Below, piece after piece: positions 5,721 through 13,400 of a stretch of 13,852 nt of DNA. This DNA comes from JBEKZQ01 sp049509675. GTDB lineage: Bacteria; Planctomycetota; Planctomycetia; Pirellulales; Thermoguttaceae. The notes below the pieces were generated by a model. That model was given only the letters and a program-made list of their open reading frames with translations. It was not told where the DNA came from and did not search any database. The position numbers and the translations under genes were made by a program. How positions within the stretch are numbered: position 1 is the stretch's first letter; every line of letters starts with the position of its first letter. The stretch is from the NCBI GenBank assembly GCA_049509675.1, contig JBEKZQ010000132.1:1-13852 (forward strand). The letters are read 5' to 3'.

Positions 5721-7664
5721 ATGAAAGTCTGGTACAACAAGATCAACGAAAGTCGCCGCGCGCTGGTCGAGGTCTCCGACGCGCAGATCACCATCGGCCG
5801 CGATCCGACCAATTGCATCTGCCTGCCCAGCCCGCTGGTCTCCCGGCAACATGCCGTGGTGCGCGTGGCCAACGGCAAGCTCCTGCTGGAGAACGTGGGG
5901 CTGAACAGTTGCGTGGTCGGCGACGAGGAAGTGCTGGGCGGGCAGACGGTGGCCTTCGCTCCGGGAATCAAGGTCCGCATCTGGCCGTTCACGCTCACCT
6001 TCGAGGCCGAGAAGGCGGCCAGCGTCACCCGCGCCGAACTGGAAGCCTATCTGCGCTCGATCATGGCCGACCTGGAGCTGCGCATCCACCGCAAGTTGCT
6101 GGAACGGCTGGATCTGTACCAGTTCGAGGCCAGTCGCGGCAGCGATCCGCAGAGCATACTGCTCCTGGAGAACAACATCGAGGACGTCTGCCGCGAAATG
6201 CAGTTGTTCGGCGCGCAGAACGAGGCCCTGCTGGAGGAGGTCACGGGCCTGACGCTCCGCGATCACCTGGTGAACCAGCTCATCATGGCGACGGGCACGG
6301 CGGAGTATTTCGACCTGGCCGCGCTGACGAGCAACGAGTTCGACGTGCCCGCCACGCTGGTGCCCGAGCGCGAGGCCGAACTGGGCGGCCTGTTGGGCAT
6401 GCTCCGCGAGCGGTTGGATCTGAGCGAGTGCCACGACGTGAGCCAGCAGGTGCTCCGCGTCGAGAGCCGCTTCAGCGAAGTCTTCCACCTGGCCCGCCCG
6501 CACCTGCACCAGGAGCTGCGCAAGTATCTCATCCTGCGTACGCTCAAGAAGGACCTGAAGGACACGATCTTCGGTTTCGGCCCGCTGCAAGACCTGCTCC
6601 GCGCGCCGACGATCACGGAAATCATGGTCGTCGCCAGCGATCAGATCTACGTCGAGCACGGGGGAATCATCGAGCGTTCCGGCCGGCGTTTCCTTTCCGA
6701 CAAGGTGACCGAGGCGATTATCGAGCGGATCGTGGCCCAGGTGGGACGGCGGATTGATAAGAGCCAGCCGCTGGTCGACGCCCGCCTGCCCGACGGTTCC
6801 CGCGTCAACGCGGTGATTCCGCCGCTGGCAGTGAAGGGCCCCTGCCTGACGGTGCGCAAGTTCCCCGCCCAGCGGCTCACCATGGACGACCTGATCGAGA
6901 TGGGCAGCATCAGCACTGCGGCGGCCATGTTCCTGCGGGCCTGCGTGATCGACCGGCGCGACATCCTGGTCAGCGGGGGCACCGGCACCGGCAAGACCAC
7001 GATGCTGAACATCCTCAGCGGCTTCATCCCTTTCAAGGAGCGGATCATCACCATCGAGGACACCACCGAGCTCCGCTTGCACCAGGAGCACGTGGTGACC
7101 ATGGAGACCAGGCCGCCCAACGTGGAAGGCACCGGCCAGTACACCATCCGCGACCTGGTGAAGAACGCATTGCGCATGCGGCCCGACCGCATCATCGTGG
7201 GCGAGTGCCGCGGGGCGGAGGCGCTCGACATGGTGCAGGCCATGAACACCGGCCACGACGGCTCCATGACCACCGTCCACGCCAACAGCGCCCGCGAGGT
7301 CGTCGAGCGACTGGAAGTGCTCGTGCTGATGGCCGCCGACCTGCCCATGACTTCCGTGCATCGGCAGATCGCCTCGGCGTTGGACCTGGTGGTGCATATC
7401 AGCCGCCTGCCGGGCGGGGCCCGCGTCGTGACGCAAGTCTCCGAGGTCGTGCGTTACGATCCGGAGGAGAAGCAGATCGTCATCCTCGACATCTTCAACT
7501 ACCGCAACGGCGTCGCGTTGCGGCCCACCGGCTACCTGCCGACGTTCATCGACGCGCTGGTGGAAAAGGGGCTCTTGGACATCGAATTCCTTTACGGCCA
7601 CGAAACGGCCTGGCAGGCCGACGGCGGCCAGGCCCGCCCGGCGCCGCCGAACGAGCTAAAATAG
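5721..7664 (+). CDS. cpaF: FHA domain-CpaF/TadA secretion ATPase fusion
   Basis: 647 aa from the ATG at 5721, 11 nt after cpaB. An upstream in-frame ATG lies inside cpaB and is not used here because the FHA fold begins directly after Met1. Residues 1-95 form an FHA domain with IGRD (G26-R27), VSRQHA (S41, H44) and LENVGLNS (N62), the phosphothreonine-reading residues. A helical region (about 105-280) leads into a VirB11/CpaF-type ATPase with DARLPDGSRVNAVIPP, Walker A GGTGTGKT (419-426; K425), RPDRIIVGE with catalytic Glu495, and the histidine-box region TGHDGSMTTVHANS (H520). It is predicted to be a cytoplasmic hexameric motor that drives Tad pilus assembly through TadB and TadC. All catalytic motifs are intact. 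Many CpaF proteins lack an FHA domain, so the fusion suggests phospho-dependent control. Confidence 0.95.
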   Translation: MKVWYNKINESRRALVEVSDAQITIGRDPTNCICLPSPLVSRQHAVVRVANGKLLLENVGLNSCVVGDEEVLGGQTVAFAPGIKVRIWPFTLTFEAEKAASVTRAELEAYLRSIMADLELRIHRKLLERLDLYQFEASRGSDPQSILLLENNIEDVCREMQLFGAQNEALLEEVTGLTLRDHLVNQLIMATGTAEYFDLAALTSNEFDVPATLVPEREAELGGLLGMLRERLDLSECHDVSQQVLRVESRFSEVFHLARPHLHQELRKYLILRTLKKDLKDTIFGFGPLQDLLRAPTITEIMVVASDQIYVEHGGIIERSGRRFLSDKVTEAIIERIVAQVGRRIDKSQPLVDARLPDGSRVNAVIPPLAVKGPCLTVRKFPAQRLTMDDLIEMGSISTAAAMFLRACVIDRRDILVSGGTGTGKTTMLNILSGFIPFKERIITIEDTTELRLHQEHVVTMETRPPNVEGTGQYTIRDLVKNALRMRPDRIIVGECRGAEALDMVQAMNTGHDGSMTTVHANSAREVVERLEVLVLMAADLPMTSVHRQIASALDLVVHISRLPGGARVVTQVSEVVRYDPEEKQIVILDIFNYRNGVALRPTGYLPTFIDALVEKGLLDIEFLYGHETAWQADGGQARPAPPNELK

Positions 7665-7672
7665 GACGGCCC

Positions 7673-8521
7673 ATGGACAACCTGACCGCCGCGCTGGGAT
7701 GCCTGCTGATCGGCCTGGCCGCCGCGCTGGGGGCGTACTCCGGCTCCTCCTATTTCGCCTGGGGGCTGGACGCCCTGGAGCGCGACTTTGCCGACAAGCT
7801 CCGCCGCCTGCGCACCCGCTTGCCCGCGCTGCGCAAATGGCTCATCGCCTGGGTCGCGACAATCGCCGCGGCCGTCTTCGGCCTGTGGATCGGCATGGGA
7901 AACCTCATCCTGGGCCTGACCGTCGGCGCGCTGCTGCTGTGCGTCCCCTGGTACGGGTTGCGGCAGGTCGCCGAGCGCTTCCGGCAGAGGATCGAAGACC
8001 AACTGGCCGACGCCATGGTCATGCTGGCCAACGCGGTGCGGGCCGGACTGTCGCTGACGCAGTCGCTGGACCTGCTGGCCACGCAATGCCCCAAGCCGAT
8101 CAACGCCGAGTTCCACCAGATCGTGGCCGAGTACAACCTGGGCAAGCCGCTGGAGCAAACGTTGCGCGAGGCCAAGCAGCGACTGCGGAGCGAGAACTTC
8201 GCCCTGTTTGCCGCGGCCCTGCTGGCCTCTCACCAGAGCGGCGGTCGGTTGAACGAGACTGTGGAGCGGATCGCACAGTCCGTGCTGGAATTGCAGCGGC
8301 TGGAGCGCAAGGTGCTTTCAGAGACGGCCCAGGCCCGCCGCTCGGCGCTGTACATGGCGATCTCCCCCGCCATTATCCTGGCGGTGTACTACGTGGTCGA
8401 GCCGCATAACACGGTCTTGCTCTTCCGCAGCACGGCGGGGCAGATTCTGCTGGCCGCGGCGATCGTCTTGAACGTGGTGGCGTACGTCTGGGCGCGTGTG
8501 CTCTTGAACCCCGATCTCTGA
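7673..8521 (+). CDS. tadB: Tad inner-membrane platform protein TadB
   Basis: 282 aa, starting 8 nt after the cpaF stop. AGGA (7663-7666) overlaps that stop and serves as ribosome binding site. The same frame runs far upstream into cpaF, but the start at 7673 is chosen because of the Shine-Dalgarno and because a membrane segment begins immediately (about 5-22). Further hydrophobic segments lie at about 57-74, 77-95, 225-242 and 256-274. The cytoplasmic stretch 112-225 is a type II secretion F (T2SSF/GspF-like) domain with LADAMVMLANAVRAGLSLTQSLDLLA and the later HQSGGRLNETVERIAQ. TadB pairs with TadC to form the platform on which CpaF acts. No damage is visible. Confidence 0.92.
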   Translation: MDNLTAALGCLLIGLAAALGAYSGSSYFAWGLDALERDFADKLRRLRTRLPALRKWLIAWVATIAAAVFGLWIGMGNLILGLTVGALLLCVPWYGLRQVAERFRQRIEDQLADAMVMLANAVRAGLSLTQSLDLLATQCPKPINAEFHQIVAEYNLGKPLEQTLREAKQRLRSENFALFAAALLASHQSGGRLNETVERIAQSVLELQRLERKVLSETAQARRSALYMAISPAIILAVYYVVEPHNTVLLFRSTAGQILLAAAIVLNVVAYVWARVLLNPDL

Positions 8522-8529
8522 GGCAACCC

Positions 8530-9480
8530 GTGCAACTTTCGCCTTCACTGCCTGTCGCCGCCATACTGGCCGGGGTCGTGTTGCAGGCTGTGGCCTGCCT
8601 GACGATCGGCGCCGCCGTGGCGGTGCTGACGCTGACCATCGCCCATGCCCTGCAAAGCGGAGACCTGGCCCAGGGCGCGCAGTGGCGCTACGATATCAGC
8701 CGCATCAACGAGCTGCGCCGCGTCGATCCGTTCTACCGGCTCTTCCAGCCGTTTATCCGTGGCCTGGCCTGGCTTAATCGGGCCCTGTTCCGGGAGAGTC
8801 TCCCGGCGGTGCAACGGGAGATCCAGGCGGCCGGACTGCCCCGCTTCTGGCTGGCCGAGGAGTATCTCGCCCGGCTGGAACTGCTGGCCCTGTTCACCAC
8901 GCCGGCCTTCGTTTACTCGTTCATGGTCCTGTTTGGCCCCTCGGGACTGGTGCCGGCGATTGTGGCCGTGCCCTTGCTGGCCTGGCTGCTGCGGCGACGG
9001 CTGGCGAGCATGGCCCGCTATCGCCTGCGTCAAATCAAGCGACGCCTCCCCTTCCTGCTGGATCTGCTCACGCTGTTGATGCAGGTCGGCGCGACGTTCC
9101 TTGGCGCGCTGGGGCAGGCCATCGAGGAATTCCGCGGGCACCCGGTCGCCGAGGAGTTCGGCCGCGTGCTGGCCGACATGAGCCTGGGCAAGACCCGGGC
9201 CGAGGCCTTCTCGGCCCTACGCGACCGCCTGGCCGACGATGAAATCACCAGCATCGTCGGCTCGATCCTGCAAGGGGAGCAACTGGGCACGCCGCTGGCC
9301 CATATCTTCCACACGCAGGCCGACGTGCTGCGGATCAAGCGCACGCAGCGGGCGGAAACCGTTGCCGGCGAGGCGGGCGTCAACATGCTCCTGCCCGGCG
9401 TGCTGATCATGGCCGCCACCGTAATCATCATTCTTGGACCGTTCCTCCTGAACTATTTGACCGTCGGACTCATGTTGTAG
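8530..9480 (+). CDS. tadC: Tad inner-membrane platform protein TadC
   Basis: 316 aa with a GTG start at 8530. GAGG (8520-8523), overlapping the tadB stop, lies six nucleotides upstream and supports this start. Hydrophobic segments lie at about 8-38, 117-155 (probably two helices) and 286-312. The T2SSF domain occupies about 175-285, with LPFLLDLLTLLMQVGATFLGALGQAIEEF and the matching late block ILQGEQLGTPLAHIFHTQADVLRIKRTQRAE, which ends in the basic RxxRAE motif usual for TadC. It is the second GspF-like subunit of the Tad platform and partners TadB. Gene order cpaF-tadB-tadC is as in most Tad loci. Confidence 0.92.
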   Translation: MQLSPSLPVAAILAGVVLQAVACLTIGAAVAVLTLTIAHALQSGDLAQGAQWRYDISRINELRRVDPFYRLFQPFIRGLAWLNRALFRESLPAVQREIQAAGLPRFWLAEEYLARLELLALFTTPAFVYSFMVLFGPSGLVPAIVAVPLLAWLLRRRLASMARYRLRQIKRRLPFLLDLLTLLMQVGATFLGALGQAIEEFRGHPVAEEFGRVLADMSLGKTRAEAFSALRDRLADDEITSIVGSILQGEQLGTPLAHIFHTQADVLRIKRTQRAETVAGEAGVNMLLPGVLIMAATVIIILGPFLLNYLTVGLML

Positions 9481-9482
9481 CA

Positions 9483-10397
9483 ATGGGAACCGCGATCCGC
9501 ATCGAGTGTCCTCGCTGCCAGCAGCCGCTGGCCGTGCCCGCCAGGCTAGCCGGCGGCTACGCGAATTGTCCGCGCTGCGCGGGCCGGTTCTTCGTGCCGA
9601 AGGTTGGGCCGGCGATTGCGACGGCGGGCGACGTGGCAGCGGCTGTCGGGCCGCGACCGTTGCCGGACGCTTTGCCGGCGTCCGCGGCGACGTCCGCCGC
9701 CATTGTTTCCACGACGCCGTCAGGCCCGGCCGCGCCTGCACCGTTGCGGAACCCCAATCCCGTGCCGCCGCCGGTGATCGCGCCGCCGCCGGGGGCGCCG
9801 TTACGGGCGGTCGGCGAGGTTGCCCAACCCCAGGCGGCTGTTGCCATCCGACCGACGACAGCCGGCATGTCGCCTCCGCCGCCGGTGAGCGTGCCGCCGC
9901 CACCGGGCCGCAAAGTGGCAAAATTCATTTCCGCCGAGGCCGCTCCCTCGATGCTCAAACCGACCGCCGACGGCCAGTTCCCGCAACTCCAGTTGGAGGA
10001 CGCCGGGAGGAGCGGCAAGGCGGAAGCCAAGTCCAAGGCGGTCCACCCGCTATTGCTGACGGCCGCGCTCTGCTTCAGTTTGCTGATGTCGGTCCTCCTG
10101 GCCCTGACCGACTTCGATGACTCGGCCCCCGACGCCAAGCAAAAGGAGGACGCCCGGCAAGCGATCCGCGACAAATTCTTCGGCGGCGGCAACGTCGACC
10201 GCAGCTCGCTCAAGCCGTACCAGGTGTACCTCCGCGAGGCACAGCGGGCCCACGACCGCCGGGACCTCAAGAGCGAACACGAGTACTACCGCAAGGTGCT
10301 CAAATTGTTGCATAATGAACGCGGGGAGGGCGTTGCCGGAAGCCACGAACGAGATGGTCAACTCGAAGCGCAGATTTCCACGCTGCTCAGCGAGTAA
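9483..10397 (+). CDS. Zinc-ribbon, Pro-rich, single-pass membrane protein
   Basis: 304 aa, starting two nucleotides after the tadC stop. Four cysteines in two CPRC knuckles (C9/C12 and C29/C32, spaced by 16) form an N-terminal zinc ribbon of the short finger-like type common in planctomycete regulators. Residues ~45-150 are low-complexity Pro/Ala/Val with repeated PPP tracts (VPPPVIAPPPGAP, MSPPPPVSVPPPPG), likely a disordered tether. One membrane segment lies at about 189-209 (LLLTAALCFSLLMSVLLALT). The C-terminal ~90 residues are charged and helical (YLREAQRAHDRRDLKSEHEYYRKVLKLL), resembling a single TPR unit. With the zinc ribbon cytoplasmic, the TPR-like tail would face outward. It has no standard name in Tad systems. 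Position between tadC and the kinase suggests a cluster-specific accessory or sensing role, which is inference. Confidence 0.75.
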   Translation: MGTAIRIECPRCQQPLAVPARLAGGYANCPRCAGRFFVPKVGPAIATAGDVAAAVGPRPLPDALPASAATSAAIVSTTPSGPAAPAPLRNPNPVPPPVIAPPPGAPLRAVGEVAQPQAAVAIRPTTAGMSPPPPVSVPPPPGRKVAKFISAEAAPSMLKPTADGQFPQLQLEDAGRSGKAEAKSKAVHPLLLTAALCFSLLMSVLLALTDFDDSAPDAKQKEDARQAIRDKFFGGGNVDRSSLKPYQVYLREAQRAHDRRDLKSEHEYYRKVLKLLHNERGEGVAGSHERDGQLEAQISTLLSE

Positions 10398-10485
10398 GGA
10401 ATGCCGAGAATTCGGCTCCACCGCTGGCAGTGGCGACCAGAAAATGCCCTCTTGGGAAAGAAGAAGGGACCGGAAGTGACGGAGC

Positions 10486-10491
10486 AAGGAA
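10486..10491 (+). promoter_or_regulatory. Ribosome binding site for the kinase gene
   Basis: AAGGAA lies seven nucleotides before the ATG at 10499. It decides the start of the large kinase gene, whose frame is also open upstream of this point. The 101-nt gap 10398-10498 holds no other gene that I can support. Confidence 0.7.
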
Positions 10492-10498
10492 ACGCTTG

Positions 10499-13400
10499 AT
10501 GCAACCTGATCCGCGTTACGAAATCCTGGACTGCATTGCCAGCGGCGATTTTGCCGCCGTCTACCGCGCCCGCGACCGCGAACTGGGCCGCGAAGTGGCC
10601 GTCAAGCAGATCCATCAGCAATTTTTGTCCGATCCGCGGCAGTTGGCCCGCTACTGGCACGAGGCCCAAGTACTGGCCTCGCTGCAGCATCCCAACATCG
10701 TCACCATCTACGACATCTCCCGCCCGCGCGGTTGGCTGATCCTGGAACTGATGCACGGCGATCTGAACACGGCGGTCAAGAGCGGGCCGATCGACCTGAA
10801 CTTCCTGCGTTTCATGCTCGCCGGCTGCCTGTACGCCTTGCACTTCCTGCACGGCAACGGGATCATCCACGGCGACGTGAAGCCGAGCAATATCCTGCTG
10901 GATCAGCAGAATCGCGTGAAGCTGGGCGATTTCGGACTGGCACGCCGCGCCAGCAGCGAACAAGGCAGCCTGCTGAAGGGAACCACCAAGTACATGGCTC
11001 CGGAAGTGTTGTCCGACCAGTTCGGGGTAATCGGGCCGGCCAGCGATTTGTACTCCTTGGGGTTCTCGGCCTACGAGTTGGCATGCGGCCCGCAGTTCGA
11101 GTCGCTCTTTCCCGGCATGTCGACCTTCGGCCGCGACAAGCAGATCGCCTGGATGATGTGGCACTCGTTGGCCGATCGCAACCTGCCCCCCATCGAGCGC
11201 GTGCTGCAGGGTGTGCCTGCCAACCTGGCGCAGGTAATCCAGAAACTGATCGTCAAGGACCAGAGCCGCCGCTATCAGTCGGCCGAGGAAGTAGTTCGCG
11301 ACTTGCAGCGCGGGCAGCAGCCTCCGCGGCAGACGGCGGCGGAAGAGGACGCGGCTGGCAAGGCCGAAGGGATGGCGGCCGCGCGGAAGAAACAACGGAT
11401 GCGTTGCACGGCGGTGGGCGTCTCGGCGCTCTCGCTGCTGCTGTGCGTGGCCATGCTCTGGCCGCACAAGTCGCACGATACCGCCAAGCCGCAGCCGGAC
11501 GCGCCGCTCCGCGGTGTCGTTACCCGCGTGTACAACGAGGAACTGCGCCTGGCGATCATTTCGGCCAAGGACCAGGCCCCGCACGAGATCGAGTTGAAAC
11601 AGTCGGACAAGTACTTCATCAACGGCAAGCCGTCGCTGTTGCGCGATCTGGAGCCGCACGACCTGGTCGAGATACGCCCGGTGATCGACGAGCAAGGACG
11701 ACGCATCAAGGAGGTCTACGCCTCGCGGCCGGAAATGCGCAAAGGCCGCATCAAGTCGGTCAAGCCCGACGAGGGCACCTTCCTGCTCAGCGTCGAGGAG
11801 GGCGACGATCCGCGCGGGCCGATCGTCGTCCCCGGCGAACTGAAGATCGAGTTCAACGGACAGCCCGACTGCCAGGGAAAGGCAGTCACACTCGCCGATC
11901 TGCGCGCCGGCGATCGCATCGTGCTGCACGATCAGGATTCGCCCAAGGGACGCCAAGCCACGGAATTGAGCGTCCAGCGCGTGGTCACCCTGGAGGGGAT
12001 CGTCGCCAGGCCGTTCGACGCCAAGAGCGGCAAGCTGAGCGTTCGCGTCGGCGCCGGGCCGCAATCGCGGGTCGTCGCCCTGCCGCTCGCCCCGCAATTC
12101 GTGATCACCGTCAACGGCCAGCCTGTCGCCGGGCCGGAGGGACTCAAAAAAGACGACGCCGTGAAGATTCTGCACGACACGCAGATCGTGCGCATCGACG
12201 CCCAGCGGGTTCTCGAGCAGGTGGGAACCCTGCGACAAGTCCACTTCGACGCCCGCACCCTGGACGTGCAGGGCGACGAGCAGCAGACGACCACGTACAT
12301 TGTCGGTCCGTCCTGTGCGGTGACCCTGGGCGGCGAGACGGCCGCGCTGGACGATCTTCGCGCCGAGGACGAGGTTCGCATCCGTCACGCCACCCTGGAC
12401 GCGCGGACGGGACAGGCGATCAACGCCGGCGCGGTGGCCGCCGTACGGAAACCCGATCCGCACCGCTGGGCCCTGCTCATTGCCGCACAGAACTACGAGG
12501 ACAAGTCGCTCTCGCCCCTGGAGTATTCGCGGGCCGACGCCGCGTGCATTGGCGATGCACTGACCAAGCGGTACCGCGTGGCCGAGGAGCAGATCCTGCG
12601 GCTGAACGACGAAAGCCTGGTGCGGCTCGAACAAGCCATACCCGCCTGGTTAACCAACATCGATGCCCGGGCAAGCGTCCTCGTCTACGTGACCGGCCAC
12701 GCCTACAAGGACAGCCGGGAGAAAATCTACTTCGCCCCGAAGAACTTCGATCTGAAACGCACGAGCCTGACGGGATTGGCCCTTTCCTGGCTCGTCGAGC
12801 AGATCGAGGGCTGTCACGCCAAAGACAAGCTGCTGTTGTTGGATTGCACCCATGCCGGGGGCGGCGACGACGTGGCGGCGGAACCATCGGCGGCGGAGAT
12901 GATCAACTCGCTGCCGGCCGCCGCCCCGGGCCGCAGCCCGCTGCACACTCTGACCGCCATCGCCAGTTGCCGCCGCAAGCAGCGCGGGCTGGCGTGGCCG
13001 GAACGGGGGCATGGTCTGTTCGCCGCCTGCCTGGGCGAGGCCTATTCCGGTCGGGCCGACGTCAATCGCAACAATTCCATCGATGCCACCGCCTTGTTCG
13101 GCTATCTGCAGAAGGCGATGGCCGAGGCAAGCAGCCGCCTGCGGGCCGAACAGACGGCGGAACTGTTTCTCCCCGACACCCGCCCGCCGCGGCTGAGCGA
13201 AGCGGCGAAGCAGTCGATCCGCCGCCTGGCCGCCTTCCTGCCCGCAGCGAAGATCAACATCAATTCCGTACGTGCGGAGTATGCCCAGTCGCAGCAATTG
13301 GCCGGCGCGGAGCTCGAACCGCGCCTCCTCTATGGCATGTTGCTGATGAAGGCCAAGGCGCGCGATGCGGCATTGCGGCATTTTGAAGAGTTGAAGATCG

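Noticed and set aside
5685..7601. 638-codon minus-strand open frame opposite cpaF
   Set aside because: CpaF carries FHA, Walker A, Walker B and histidine-box motifs in the + frame; the antisense product is His/Asp/Gln-rich without recognisable domains.
10358..12634. 758-codon open frame on the minus strand opposite the kinase gene
   Set aside because: It is the complement of a strongly coding high-GC frame with kinase, membrane and repeat motifs. Its translation shows no family motif and is rich in His/Arg/Val/Gln, typical of antisense shadows.
10732..13386. 884-codon + strand open frame overlapping the kinase-caspase gene
   Set aside because: It is in a different phase and encodes an Arg/Gly/Ala-rich product without motifs, while the frame from 10499 encodes the kinase, repeats and C14 motifs without a stop.
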